Shown here: positions 36,910 through 46,298 of the stretch, piece by piece
Layout: the number at the start of each line of letters is the position of its first letter
Numbering within the stretch: the first letter of the stretch is position 1
Assembly (NCBI GenBank): GCA_947460825.1
Contig: CANHHA010000009.1
Location: 1-64,000 of the forward strand
DNA length: 64,000 nucleotides
Direction: 5' to 3'
Source: Flavobacteriales bacterium
GTDB taxonomy: Bacteria; Bacteroidota; Bacteroidia; Flavobacteriales_D; Crocinitomicaceae
Notes under the pieces: generated by a model
The model's database searches: none
Told to the model about the DNA's origin: nothing
The model's input: the letters and a program-made list of their open reading frames with translations, nothing else
Position numbers and translations under genes: made by a program

Positions 36910-39900
36910 TTAGTTATTAATCAAGGAACTTAACTGGACAGGTAGATTAAATGGGTTTATCCGTAAGGTGAGGCGGAATGACGAGAGGTAATTGCTATAT
37001 AAATCTCCCATGTTACTGGATTGAATCAGGGGAAAATAGAGCCCAACAATATCACTTATATTGATTCCTAATCCAGCATTGTATAAGGTGGATACCCCCA
37101 CTCCATTGTCATACACCCCGAAATCCGCAAAGGCAACAAACATATTGGGTTGAATCGGAAGTTGAACGGTTGCATTTAGGGTACTTGCCCAATAATTGGA
37201 CATCCGTAAATTGTTACTCCCTGTTCTAAATCCCCCCATATCATCCGCATACTGCGCCCCGGATACGGTTTCTCTATTAAAGTAATAATGCTCTGCAAAC
37301 AGGTCTTGGTATCCAGCAGCACCAAACATGGAAATTGAATACCTACCCATCGAGTTATAATAAGAAGAGCCCGGATTGTAGGTGAAATTATACCCTCCAT
37401 ACAGCCTAACTTTGATTTTTCGGGTTATTTTACGGTCTAAATACGTAAGCGTAAGCTGCTGTGTTGTTGAAGCTCGAGTGAAATTCGCAGGATCAAATAC
37501 TTGCTCCTGATACCCCATTACTCCCTCTAATTGGACCTGACTCTCGTACGAAACGCGTCGTTTACTCCATTGAATGGTGTGATTGATTTTTGCTCCATAT
37601 TCCGTACTCATATCAACACTAAATACATCACGTCGCACCAAGCCTTTTATCGTCAACTCATGCCTAAACCCCTTGGGTGTTCTATCTGGCACTAAATTCA
37701 TTTTTACATAAGGCGTTGCAGCGATATAAAAAGATTGACGTTGTCCGTTTGGATCATCACCAATTCCAAAGGATTTTACGCTAATTCCTGTTTTGATCGA
37801 ACGCATTCCGGATGACGGGAAACACGTTTTGCTCAATTCGGCAAAACCCCCAACTGTTTTCCTACCAAAGGAGAACATCGGCGCAATGAAATATTGAACC
37901 GGTTTAAATGGAAGCCCGAAATTATGCACCACCACTCCAAGCATAGCTCGATCGGAATGATTAAAGGCCATCATCGGGGTCCAAAACACATTTGTTTTAT
38001 TGGCTTCATGATCACCGAACATAAATTCAAGCGCGAGCGGCTCATACCTTTTAAGGATGGACTTATTGACTAATACCCGATTATTTGCTCGGTTGATTTC
38101 CGGGATATTTCGATTCGGGTCGATGGCAAATTCAGTGATGGATGGATTACCTTTAAAGATCAAGGTTGAATGTTTATCTGAGGGATTCGTCCATTGTGTT
38201 TCCAAAACAGCTCCTGTCTTATCCAGCGATGAAACACCGATCGGACCGGCCACACTGCCTTTATTCTTAACCTTTACCGTAAAGGTATTCAAGGGTTCGA
38301 CGAACTTAGCTTTTTTGATTTTATAATCCATTACGTTTGTAGTTTGGATTAAATCCCCAAATAACCAATCGAGTTTACGACCAGACACTCCTTCAACCAC
38401 ACGCTGCATATCCTCAGGGTACGGATGTTTAAATTGATATAGCTCATAATAGCGATGCATGCATTGATCATAGAGTTCATCTCCTAGATAACTCCTCAAA
38501 TACTGAAAAATCAATCCCGTTTTCTGATACATAATGGCGCCATAATTTGCAGAACTAAAATCTGCTGAATGTGTTTCGATGGGTTGGTCTAGTGTCAGAA
38601 CCGCTAAAAGACGGTAAAAAATGTCCCCCATGTCGTGATGGTCGAGGTCGTTTAAGTGGAGTTTGCCGCCTAAGACCATGTCTGACAGGTCTTGATTATC
38701 TGGATATTTAGTAGCGACATACCGCATTTCATTGGCCGTGTTCATGCCTTCATCCATCCACCCGTGTTGTCGTTCGTTGGAACCTAAGATGCCATAAAAC
38801 CAGTTGTGTCCAACCTCATGGACAATGACCACTTCTAATTCTCTTGCAGAGCTTGCGTTCCCAATTACTGTAATCATTGGATATTCCATGCCACCTCCGG
38901 CGCTTATGGTACCATCTACGGCAGTAACCGCAGCATACGGATAATCTCCATTCCATTTAGAATAGTAATAGGTACCATCATTAATATATTCAATCGCGTT
39001 TTGCCAATTCAAGGCATTGGCTGGAGTAAACAAAGCCCATGTGGTAACGCTTCTGCCCGATTCAGGCAATTTTACTGACCCTTTTAACACCTTATATCGC
39101 TTATCTGTAAACCAGGCAAAATCATGGACCTTATCTTGGACATAGCGAAGCGTTTTCCACTCGGAAGCAGAGGTTGGAAATGAATCCCTCAAATTACCTC
39201 CTGGCAGGGCTATAATTTCGGATATTCGTGTTTTTGTATCTTGCGCCAAAGAATCTAAAAAAGAAGCTTCCGAAGCATTCTGAAGCACTCCTGTAGCACC
39301 AACGACATAGTTCTTAGGAACGGTAATCGACACATCGAATGAACCGAATTCAGAATAGAACTCTCCTTGATTTAAGTATGGGATTGGATGCCATCCTTTG
39401 TGATCGAATACTGCAGGTTTCGGATACCATTGGGTAATTTGATAGGATTGACCTATGTGACCCAAACGAGAAATAGAACCCGACGGGATTTTAACGATAA
39501 ATGGTGTGGTCAGGGTGAGTTGTTTTCCCGGTGCTAAGGGTTGGGCCAATTTAATGAGTACGATGTCTTCATGATCCGGATGAAAAGACCAGGACACGGC
39601 ACTGCCATTGATTTTAAAATCCAAGGCAGACATTCCTCCTAATTTAGCGGTATCCATCATGGATAATTTCTTACCTTCTCCTTCCAACTGTTCGGCCAAG
39701 GCACTGTTCCCATTGGTATAGGCATTCGGCCATACGTGGATATACAAGGAATCCAAGGTGCTCGGAGCGTTATTCAGATAATCAAAGGCTATTTCACCGA
39801 AAAGCCGATGGGTTTTATCGTCTAATTTAACCGAAATCCGATAATCTACTTGCTGTTGCCAGTATTGGGCATGTGCTGAACAAAAGGCGAAAAGGAAAAG

Positions 39901-39921
39901 AAAAAGAATGTTTTTACGCAT
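36910..39921 (-). CDS. M1 metallopeptidase with beta-barrel-like C-terminal region
   Basis: 1003 residues from the ATG at 39921, which starts a signal peptide (MRKNILFLFLFAFCSAHAQ); an 18-residue upstream extension is rejected. The M1 catalytic domain (about 30-560) has HEVGHNW near 366-372 and the third zinc ligand Glu in WMDEGMN, 18 residues later (HExxH-x18-E); GGGMEYPM is the GAMEN-like motif. From about 640 on there are alternating polar/hydrophobic strands rich in aromatic residues and glycine (TYLDRKITRKIKVRLYGGYNFTYN), ending in RLTLRINPF, which looks like an outer-membrane barrel. It is the first gene of an operon with sppA. The barrel reading is an inference. Confidence 0.85.
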   Translation of the reverse strand: MRKNILFLFLFAFCSAHAQYWQQQVDYRISVKLDDKTHRLFGEIAFDYLNNAPSTLDSLYIHVWPNAYTNGNSALAEQLEGEGKKLSMMDTAKLGGMSALDFKINGSAVSWSFHPDHEDIVLIKLAQPLAPGKQLTLTTPFIVKIPSGSISRLGHIGQSYQITQWYPKPAVFDHKGWHPIPYLNQGEFYSEFGSFDVSITVPKNYVVGATGVLQNASEASFLDSLAQDTKTRISEIIALPGGNLRDSFPTSASEWKTLRYVQDKVHDFAWFTDKRYKVLKGSVKLPESGRSVTTWALFTPANALNWQNAIEYINDGTYYYSKWNGDYPYAAVTAVDGTISAGGGMEYPMITVIGNASSARELEVVIVHEVGHNWFYGILGSNERQHGWMDEGMNTANEMRYVATKYPDNQDLSDMVLGGKLHLNDLDHHDMGDIFYRLLAVLTLDQPIETHSADFSSANYGAIMYQKTGLIFQYLRSYLGDELYDQCMHRYYELYQFKHPYPEDMQRVVEGVSGRKLDWLFGDLIQTTNVMDYKIKKAKFVEPLNTFTVKVKNKGSVAGPIGVSSLDKTGAVLETQWTNPSDKHSTLIFKGNPSITEFAIDPNRNIPEINRANNRVLVNKSILKRYEPLALEFMFGDHEANKTNVFWTPMMAFNHSDRAMLGVVVHNFGLPFKPVQYFIAPMFSFGRKTVGGFAELSKTCFPSSGMRSIKTGISVKSFGIGDDPNGQRQSFYIAATPYVKMNLVPDRTPKGFRHELTIKGLVRRDVFSVDMSTEYGAKINHTIQWSKRRVSYESQVQLEGVMGYQEQVFDPANFTRASTTQQLTLTYLDRKITRKIKVRLYGGYNFTYNPGSSYYNSMGRYSISMFGAAGYQDLFAEHYYFNRETVSGAQYADDMGGFRTGSNNLRMSNYWASTLNATVQLPIQPNMFVAFADFGVYDNGVGVSTLYNAGLGINISDIVGLYFPLIQSSNMGDLYSNYLSSFRLTLRINPFNLPVQLSSLINN

Positions 39922-40010
39922 AATACGGATATAATTTAATGACGAACTAGTGAATACAGAGTTACAATCCGACATAAAATTAGTGAATTCCTAACGGGTT
40001 TCATAAAACA

Positions 40011-40036
40011 AAAAAAAGCCGTCCTAAGACGGCTTT
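40011..40036 (-). terminator. Terminator of the MopE-type gene
   Basis: Stem AAAGCCGTC (40015-40023) and GACGGCTTT (40028-40036) with a 4 nt loop. On the minus strand the stem is followed by seven or more T (complement of the A run at 40011-40017), so it ends the gene that stops at 40059. Confidence 0.85.
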
Positions 40037-40058
40037 AAAAAAGTAACGATTAAGCTTC

Positions 40059-43000
40059 CTATTTCACCATTAATTTTGAAATAACTTGGTTGTTATCTTG
40101 TGACAAGGTAACGAAATATGTACCAGGAGCCCATGCATTTGTTGCGATCGTTGTTCCGTTTGACACATTGTTTAATGTTACTACTAACTTACCCGTAACA
40201 TCACGAATTTCAAGATCAACGTTCTCTGTTGTTGAAACAGAAAGTGTTACATCACCTGCGGTAGGATTTGGAATTAATGACATGGAAAGCGTTGATGCAT
40301 CTGTTAACCCAGCATAGTTATCAAAACCATCACAGTTTTCATCGATGCCGTTATCAATCACTTCTGTTGCCCCAGGGTAAACTTGGTTGTTGGCATCATT
40401 GCAATCTCCTGTTACTAAAGAATATCCTAATCCAAGGCTATCGCAAGAAACCAAAGAAACATTTGAACCAAAACCATCTTCATCAAGGTCTTCGTAATAG
40501 GTAATTGAAGGCAAGCCCTCATCTGTATTCCCATCACAGTTATTATCTTCATTATCGCAAATTTCAACCGCACCTGGATAAATTTGATCATTTAAATCAT
40601 CGCAATCTCCACCAACAGTCACCGTATTTGCCGGTTGCGCACAAGTTTCAACCCCTGTTGCCTCATCACCAAAGCCGTCACCGTCAGCATCCACGTAATA
40701 CATATCCACCAAATTTAACTGGTTATTCGTGTCATCGCAATCATCTCCGTTTAGTACTGCTCCCGGAGGGGTTAAGCATGAAATAATGGTATTGTTTGGA
40801 TTTCCAAAGCCGTCCTGATCCCCATCTAAAAACCAAATCGTATTCGGATTGATTTGTGCATTTGAATCATCACAATCTGTATTATTTGTGGAATACCCGG
40901 CCGGTAAGGTACAAGAAAGCAAGGTATTGGCAGCATCACCAAACCCATCACCGTCCGTATCCGCATAAAACGTTTGCGGTTGAACCGAATTAATGAATCC
41001 CGAAAGGCTCACATTGTCATTTCTCCAGGTAGCTCCCGAGGTTGAAATACCTGTGATGTAGAACCTAAAAGTAACTTGGTTCAAGTTCGAAAAGGCTGCT
41101 GCTAACATCACAGTATCATTTAAGATGATATTGGTCGTAATAGAATCCGAAGCAATATCCGCAGCAAAATTATCCAGACTCGAACGTAAATGCCATGTAG
41201 GAATGGTATTCACATTACTCACTTTATGAGTAAACGTCAATTTAGTTAATGTTAAGCCAAAGCAACTGTCAGCTTGTATGGAAAATTCGTTATAATTTGC
41301 CGGATCTACTACAGCCCCTGTATTCCACGTATTGTTATTAAACACATTGGCGGCTGCGGTACAAGTTCCTCCAGTGTTGGTGTAAATTGAGAAAGAGGCA
41401 TTTGCCGGTTGAACGGTTACTGTATTAGCCAATACTGGACATCCAGAAGCTTGAGTAAACTCGTACATTCCTAATTGTGCAGCAACAATCGGGGCGTCTA
41501 AGCCACTGCAATCCTCATCAATTCCATTTCCAGGAATATCAAGTGCACCTGGATTGATTGCGCTGTTTTGGTCGTTACAATCGGTGTTATTTAGGACATA
41601 GCCTTGCGGTGTGTTGCACGCGGAAAGGGTTACTGCAAGATTGCCATACGTATCTCCATCTGCATCTTGGAAATAAGTCACAAAAATTAACCCTTCATCA
41701 ATTGATGCATCGCAATCGTTATCTAGATTATCACAGGTTTCCGTGTTACCCGGATACATGGCTGCGCTGTTATCGTTACAATCGCCAGTAGTTAATACAT
41801 AATTAGGTCCTGGGGAGGTAATTCCAACCACAAACGTATTTCCTCCTACGCCGTCTCCGTCATTATCTAAGTAATAGTTTATCGGTGTAAATCCTTCATC
41901 TACCGAATTATTACAGTTATCATCTATTCCGTTGTATACTTCTGTTGCGCCTGGATTAACCGCTGCTGATGCATCATTGCAATCGGTACTGTTGGCAACG
42001 TATCCTGCGGGCTGACCACAATTTTGCATTGAAGTTGCTGCGTTTCCATACCCATCACCGTCTGTGTCTGCATACCATGTAGTTGCAACATTTGCTAGCG
42101 CATTGTTATCATTACAATCCGTATTGTTGGTAACATACCCATTCGGTTGTACACACGCTGTTTGTGTTACTGACGCATTTCCAAACCCATCAGCATCTGC
42201 ATCTGCATACCAAACAGTGTTTGGATTAATTGCGGCATTGTTATCATTGCAGTCTTGGTTGTTCAACACCAATCCTGCCATGGGCATACAAGCTTGTATC
42301 GCTGCGTTTGGATTACCAAAAGAATCACCGTCTAAGTCTTGATAATAGGTCGTTGGTGCAGCGCATGGAGTTACTGAAGTCCAAGTAGTTCCAACTCGAA
42401 TTTCATCGAATTGAACAAATGGTGCGTTTACACTTGCTGCAGGCTGACGAAGCATTAATCTTCCAATTCCTGCTGCTGATAAATCGGTACCTCCAAGGGC
42501 AGTTGCTGAAGAAACTGGTTCTGTGCCCCCGAATTGCGCGGTATTTAACCAAATTGAAGAGACATCATTGGCACTTCCTGCAATTATTTCATAAGATAAA
42601 ACAATAAAATGTGAGGTTAGTGTATCGAGCTCTGTGGGCAAATAACTAACCGCAGAATTACTTCGATTGGAAATTCCTAGGTTAAATTTTCCGGCAGTAG
42701 CACTTTTCTTTAACCATAAACAGGCGCCAAAAGCAGAGGTTGAATTGTTTTCCAATAACGTGATTACGTAGGTTCCGGTAGTATTCATTAGTCCGAGCGA
42801 CGCAACGTTCATAATAAAGGAAGCATAAACCTCACCGCTTCCTTGTTGTGTAAATGCACGGAAATTATCGACTCCAGCTCCATCAAAAGCTACTTTCTCA
42901 CCTTGTGAGGCCGCTAAGCCAGGATAAGACAAACTGTTGGCAACAACAAAAATTGAGTCTCCAGTATTGGCATTTTTCCAAACCGCGTTTGACTGCACGA

Positions 43001-43109
43001 ACAAGCCATTTACATTACTTGGCGTATAGGTAAACGGTTCATAAAATAAAGGTTGTGCGTTTAAATTAAGAACAACAAGGGTTAAATAAACAAGTAAAAA
43101 TTTCTTCAT
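40059..43109 (-). CDS. MopE-type metal-binding repeat protein, T9SS-secreted
   Basis: 1016 residues with a signal peptide (MKKFLLVYLTLVVLNLNAQ). Residues 20-235 resemble a jellyroll/LamG-type domain (GEVYASFIMNVAS). About eleven repeats follow of the form YY.DxDGDGFG...C..P.GYV.N..DCND....INPGA, the putative metal-binding motif of MopE; DxDGDGFG also looks like a calcium-binding loop. A beta domain of about 150 residues (around 545-690) interrupts the repeats. The last 75 residues (SLIPNPTAGDVTLSV, APGTYFVTL, KLMVK) are a type A T9SS sorting domain. It is probably a surface protein stabilised by metal. A single-gene unit with its own promoter and terminator. Confidence 0.9.
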   Translation of the reverse strand: MKKFLLVYLTLVVLNLNAQPLFYEPFTYTPSNVNGLFVQSNAVWKNANTGDSIFVVANSLSYPGLAASQGEKVAFDGAGVDNFRAFTQQGSGEVYASFIMNVASLGLMNTTGTYVITLLENNSTSAFGACLWLKKSATAGKFNLGISNRSNSAVSYLPTELDTLTSHFIVLSYEIIAGSANDVSSIWLNTAQFGGTEPVSSATALGGTDLSAAGIGRLMLRQPAASVNAPFVQFDEIRVGTTWTSVTPCAAPTTYYQDLDGDSFGNPNAAIQACMPMAGLVLNNQDCNDNNAAINPNTVWYADADADGFGNASVTQTACVQPNGYVTNNTDCNDNNALANVATTWYADTDGDGYGNAATSMQNCGQPAGYVANSTDCNDASAAVNPGATEVYNGIDDNCNNSVDEGFTPINYYLDNDGDGVGGNTFVVGITSPGPNYVLTTGDCNDNSAAMYPGNTETCDNLDNDCDASIDEGLIFVTYFQDADGDTYGNLAVTLSACNTPQGYVLNNTDCNDQNSAINPGALDIPGNGIDEDCSGLDAPIVAAQLGMYEFTQASGCPVLANTVTVQPANASFSIYTNTGGTCTAAANVFNNNTWNTGAVVDPANYNEFSIQADSCFGLTLTKLTFTHKVSNVNTIPTWHLRSSLDNFAADIASDSITTNIILNDTVMLAAAFSNLNQVTFRFYITGISTSGATWRNDNVSLSGFINSVQPQTFYADTDGDGFGDAANTLLSCTLPAGYSTNNTDCDDSNAQINPNTIWFLDGDQDGFGNPNNTIISCLTPPGAVLNGDDCDDTNNQLNLVDMYYVDADGDGFGDEATGVETCAQPANTVTVGGDCDDLNDQIYPGAVEICDNEDNNCDGNTDEGLPSITYYEDLDEDGFGSNVSLVSCDSLGLGYSLVTGDCNDANNQVYPGATEVIDNGIDENCDGFDNYAGLTDASTLSMSLIPNPTAGDVTLSVSTTENVDLEIRDVTGKLVVTLNNVSNGTTIATNAWAPGTYFVTLSQDNNQVISKLMVK

Positions 43110-43124
43110 GATATTTTTTTTTTA

Positions 43125-43132
43125 CAAATGTA
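43125..43132 (-). promoter_or_regulatory. -7 element TACATTTG for the MopE-type gene
   Basis: An exact TAnnTTTG on the minus strand, 15 nt before the ATG at 43109, and just downstream (on that strand) of the pnp terminator. Confidence 0.6.
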
Positions 43133-43160
43133 CACTAGGATTATGAATTGCATTTAAACA

Positions 43161-43194
43161 AAAAGAAAAAAGGGGAGAAAAAATCTCCCCTTTT
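43161..43194 (-). terminator. Terminator of pnp
   Basis: Stem AAAAGGGGAGA (43168-43178) and TCTCCCCTTTT (43184-43194) with a 5 nt loop. On the minus strand a T-rich tract (complement of 43161-43170) follows. It closes the pnp transcript that stops at 43201. Confidence 0.88.
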
Positions 43195-43200
43195 AAATAA

Positions 43201-45327
43201 TTAATTATTCTCTGGTTTTGAAAGTAATACTTTGCGTGATAATTTCCACTTTTTAGTTTTTGGGTCTTTACCCATCACTTTAAAGCTTAGGATTTCTCCT
43301 TCTTTACACACATCTTCCATTTTACCTACTTTTTCCCAAGAGAATTCAGAGATATGGATAAGTCCATCTGTACCAGGAATGATCTCGACAAAACATCCAA
43401 ATTCTTTTACTGATTTCACTTTTCCTTCATAAGTAGCGCCATCTTCAACAAGTGGTGGGAAAGCAATCATGCGAATTCTTCTCAATGCTTCTTCCATGTT
43501 TGGACCATTGTTGGAAAGAATTTGAACCGATCCCTCTCCATTGGCAAGTTCTTCAATGGTGATGGTTGTTTGTGTTTCTTTTTGTAACCCTTGGATGATT
43601 TTTCCTCCAGGTCCGATGATGGCACCAATCATTTCGTTAGGAACGATGACAGCTTCAATTCTTGGGGCAGAGGCTTTCAATGATTCTCTTGGCTCAGCAA
43701 TGGTTTCAATGATTTTGTCAAGAATGTGTAAACGTCCTTGTTTCGCTTGGTTCAATGCTTGGATAAGTACTTCATATTCCAATCCGTCTACTTTGATGTC
43801 CATCTGACATGCGGTGATTCCTTTTGCGGTTCCTGTAATTTTGAAATCCATGTCTCCCAAATGGTCTTCGTCACCTAGGATGTCTGAAAGCACGGCGAAT
43901 TTACCTTCATCAGCTACCAATCCCATGGCGATTCCAGAAACAGGCGCAGTGATTTTAATGCCTCCATCCATTAGTGCCAAGGTACCTGCACAAACGGTTG
44001 CCATTGAGGAAGAACCGTTGGATTCAAGGACATCAGAAACCAAACGAATGGTATAGGCATTCTCTGCAGGAAGTACAGGTTTTAGGGCACGAAGCGCTAA
44101 ATTACCGTGACCAATCTCACGGCGAGAAGTTCCTCTAAGTGGTTTTGCTTCACCCGTTGAGAACGGAGGGAAATTATAATGAAGCATGAATTTCTCGGTA
44201 CCACGGAAGGTAGCGCCATCAATTAACTGCTCATCCATTTTACCACCTAAGGTAAGTGTAGTTAAGGATTGTGTTTCTCCTCGAGTAAATACAGCAGAAC
44301 CGTGAACATTTGGCAAATAATTTACTTCACTCCAAATCGGACGAATTTCGTCGAAATTTCTACCATCCAATCTTTTACGTTCGTTAAGCATTACCCATCG
44401 AACTGCTTTTTTCTTTACTTGAGAGAAGTATACACCGATGAATTTATCGGCAACCAACATTTCTTCCTCGGTAAAAGCCGCTTTTACTTCTGATTTAATG
44501 GCATCGAACAATTCTGTTCTTTTCGCTTTATTGGACAATCCCATGCGTGCAACGTCTTTACATTTTTCCATTGCCAAGGCATATACTTTGTCTTTCACTT
44601 CATCGTTGTGAACTTCGTGACAATATTCTCTTTTTGGGGATGCCGTAGTAATTTCCGCTGCCAATTCTAATTGAAACTGACATTGTTCTTTAATGGCTTC
44701 ATGTGCAATTTTGATAACGGCAACCAAATCATCTTCAGAAACTTCTTTCATTTCACCTTCTACCATGTTAACATCTTTTGCTGTACCAGCGACAATGCAA
44801 TCCATGTCTGAATGCTTCATTTCTTCCATGGTAGGATTCACTATGAATTCACCATTGATACGTGCAACCCTAACTTCTGACATTGGACCATTGAAAGGAA
44901 TGTCAGAAACAGCAATGGCTGCAGACGCAGCAAAACCGCAAAGTGCATCAGGATTATTGATTCCATCATAAGCCAACAATTGGATCATCAATTGAACCTC
45001 TGCATGGTAATCATCTGGAAAAAGCGGTCTAAGCGCACGGTCTACCAAACGCATTACCAGAATTTCAGATTCTGATGGTCTTGCTTCTCTTCTGAAAAAT
45101 CCACCGGGAAAACGTCCAGCGGCAGCATATTTCTCGCGGTAATCGACCGTTAATGGAAGGAAATCCACCCCTTCTTTTGCCACTTGCGCAGCAACTACGG
45201 TTGCCAACAGAACGGTTTCACCCATTCTAACTTCAACTGAGCCATCGGCTTGTTTTGCCAATTTACCTGTTTCAACACTGATGGTTTTCCCACCGGTAAC
45301 TAATGTTTTTTTAATTCCTAAGTTCAT
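43201..45327 (-). CDS. pnp: Polyribonucleotide nucleotidyltransferase (PNPase)
   Basis: 708 residues. Two RNase PH domains (about 10-230 and 310-550: FLPLTVDYREKYAAAGRFPGGFFRREARPSESEIL; RGETQSLTTLTLG), then a KH domain (MIGAIIGPGGKIIQGLQ) and an S1 domain (GATYEGKVKSVKEFGCFVEIIPGTDGLIHISE). The enzyme degrades RNA phosphorolytically from the 3' end. It lies downstream of rpsO in the classical order, with a hairpin terminator between them, so it is expressed by read-through or from its own promoter in the 45328-45417 gap, where I found no exact -7 element. Confidence 0.97.
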   Translation of the reverse strand: MNLGIKKTLVTGGKTISVETGKLAKQADGSVEVRMGETVLLATVVAAQVAKEGVDFLPLTVDYREKYAAAGRFPGGFFRREARPSESEILVMRLVDRALRPLFPDDYHAEVQLMIQLLAYDGINNPDALCGFAASAAIAVSDIPFNGPMSEVRVARINGEFIVNPTMEEMKHSDMDCIVAGTAKDVNMVEGEMKEVSEDDLVAVIKIAHEAIKEQCQFQLELAAEITTASPKREYCHEVHNDEVKDKVYALAMEKCKDVARMGLSNKAKRTELFDAIKSEVKAAFTEEEMLVADKFIGVYFSQVKKKAVRWVMLNERKRLDGRNFDEIRPIWSEVNYLPNVHGSAVFTRGETQSLTTLTLGGKMDEQLIDGATFRGTEKFMLHYNFPPFSTGEAKPLRGTSRREIGHGNLALRALKPVLPAENAYTIRLVSDVLESNGSSSMATVCAGTLALMDGGIKITAPVSGIAMGLVADEGKFAVLSDILGDEDHLGDMDFKITGTAKGITACQMDIKVDGLEYEVLIQALNQAKQGRLHILDKIIETIAEPRESLKASAPRIEAVIVPNEMIGAIIGPGGKIIQGLQKETQTTITIEELANGEGSVQILSNNGPNMEEALRRIRMIAFPPLVEDGATYEGKVKSVKEFGCFVEIIPGTDGLIHISEFSWEKVGKMEDVCKEGEILSFKVMGKDPKTKKWKLSRKVLLSKPENN

Positions 45328-45417
45328 AATTCAATCGTTTTACTGTTTTTTTCGTGTCCCTGTGACATGAAGGTTTATTATTTATTTATCGGTTTCCATT
45401 CAATCTTTGCAGTTTAT

Positions 45418-45457
45418 AAAAAAAGGGAAGCCGACTCAAGTCGAATGCCCCCCTTTC
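45418..45457 (-). terminator. Imperfect hairpin terminator after rpsO
   Basis: On the plus strand: AAAAGGG (to 45427), inner stem CGACT/AGTCG (45432-45443), then CCCTTT (45451-45456). On the minus strand it reads as a long stem with an internal loop followed by seven T (complement of 45418-45424). It lies between rpsO and pnp and may limit read-through to pnp. Confidence 0.65.
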
Positions 45458-45479
45458 AATAAAATATGGTGCGTTACAA

Positions 45480-45749
45480 TTAACGTCGAAGACCTAACTC
45501 CTTAATTAATGCACGGTATTTTTCAATGTCATTACTTTTAAGGTAATCCAACAGACTTCTTCTTTTACCTACGAGCAATTGCAGCGAGCGCTGTGTTCCG
45601 AAATCCTTTCGGTTTTTCTTTAAGTGCTCCGTTAAATGACTAATTCTGTAAGTGAATAAAGCAACTTGACCTTCTGTAGATCCTGTGTTTGTTTCTGAAC
45701 CTCCGTGTTTAGCGAAGATTGATTTTTTAACTTCTGGGTTTAAATACAT
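45480..45749 (-). CDS. rpsO: Small ribosomal subunit protein uS15
   Basis: 89 residues from the ATG at 45749, the standard S15 length; a 33-residue upstream extension is in the leader and is rejected. Conserved S15 features: GSTEGQVALFTYRISHLTEHLKKNRKDFGTQRSLQLLVGKRRSLLDYLK. It binds 16S rRNA and starts platform assembly. It has its own promoter (45805-45834) and a leader of about 55 nt with secondary structure that could serve autoregulation. Confidence 0.97.
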   Translation of the reverse strand: MYLNPEVKKSIFAKHGGSETNTGSTEGQVALFTYRISHLTEHLKKNRKDFGTQRSLQLLVGKRRSLLDYLKSNDIEKYRALIKELGLRR

Positions 45750-45750
45750 G

Positions 45751-45796
45751 CCAATATTGGTTAAATAATTTTTATGTAGCCTACAAACTTTTTGTA
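45751..45796 (-). promoter_or_regulatory. Structured rpsO leader
   Basis: Within the leader are TACAAA-CTT-TTTGTA (45782-45796), a 6 bp stem, and the palindrome CCAATATTGG (45751-45760) one base before the start codon. These could pair in the RNA and hide the start, as in S15 autoregulation elsewhere. This is an inference from structure and position. Confidence 0.35.
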
Positions 45797-45804
45797 AGAC
45801 GTTG

Positions 45805-45834
45805 CAAAGGTAGGGATAAATTCTTGAATCACAA
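45805..45834 (-). promoter_or_regulatory. rpsO promoter: TTG-N19-TACCTTTG
   Basis: Minus strand: -7 element TACCTTTG (45812 to 45805) and TTG (45834 to 45832) exactly 19 nt upstream, the spacing expected of Bacteroidota vegetative promoters. It is the best-formed promoter in the window. Confidence 0.72.
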
Positions 45835-45849
45835 GGTTGATTCAACAAA

Positions 45850-46251
45850 TTAACCCAAGGGCTTCAAAAACTCGAGACATTCGGAATTCACATTTCTGAG
45901 AATCATAAATAAAAACAGGATTATGGCTATGGTTAACAGCGCAGCATGGCTATTCACGATGGGTGGCACTGGTCTGTACCGTTCCCATTTAAGCAACAGG
46001 AATAAAAAATCAACACACAAAATAATCAGCGCCAAAAACACTAAAGGATTCATGCTAAACGCCAACACAAAATCACCCGTAAAAAATGCGTGTAACGCAC
46101 GTTGTAACCCACAACCTGGACAAAAAATACCCGTGTTTTGATAGATAAAACAGCCGGGTATGTGCGAGGAATTATTAAAAGGGTTTACAAAGGCATAAAA
46201 TAACGCAAAGAGAAAAAAAACACCGTAAAAAAGTACGTACCTATTTTTCAT
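45850..46251 (-). CDS. DUF2752 small membrane protein
   Basis: 133 residues from the ATG at 46251 (MKNRYVLFYG); an in-frame ATG at 46278 lies in the upstream gene's terminator and is rejected. It has three membrane helices. The family motif is in the first loop: GCFIYQNTGIFCPGCGLQRALHAF (C-P-G-C-G-x-x-R). DUF2752 has no known function. It is the last of four small membrane-protein genes and lies 100 nt upstream of rpsO's start. Confidence 0.8.
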   Translation of the reverse strand: MKNRYVLFYGVFFLFALFYAFVNPFNNSSHIPGCFIYQNTGIFCPGCGLQRALHAFFTGDFVLAFSMNPLVFLALIILCVDFLFLLLKWERYRPVPPIVNSHAALLTIAIILFLFMILRNVNSECLEFLKPLG

Positions 46252-46257
46252 GCTTAC

Positions 46258-46280
46258 AAAAAATGCCCCGAAGGGCATTT
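46258..46280 (-). terminator. Terminator of the DUF5684 gene
   Basis: AAATGCCC (46261-46268), loop CGAA, GGGCATTT (46273-46280). On the minus strand it reads as a UUCG tetraloop hairpin followed by TTTTTT. It ends the gene that stops at 46299, and the DUF2752 start codon follows directly. Confidence 0.8.
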
Positions 46281-46298
46281 ACTTTTTCGACGCTTTAG

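Noticed and set aside
40003-40060. A small RNA gene in the A-rich hairpin region.
   Set aside because: The hairpin with T run on the minus strand is fully explained as the terminator of the gene stopping at 40059.
45750-45848. A 33-residue N-terminal extension of S15.
   Set aside because: S15 is normally about 89 residues and the extension covers the leader and -7 element of its own promoter.
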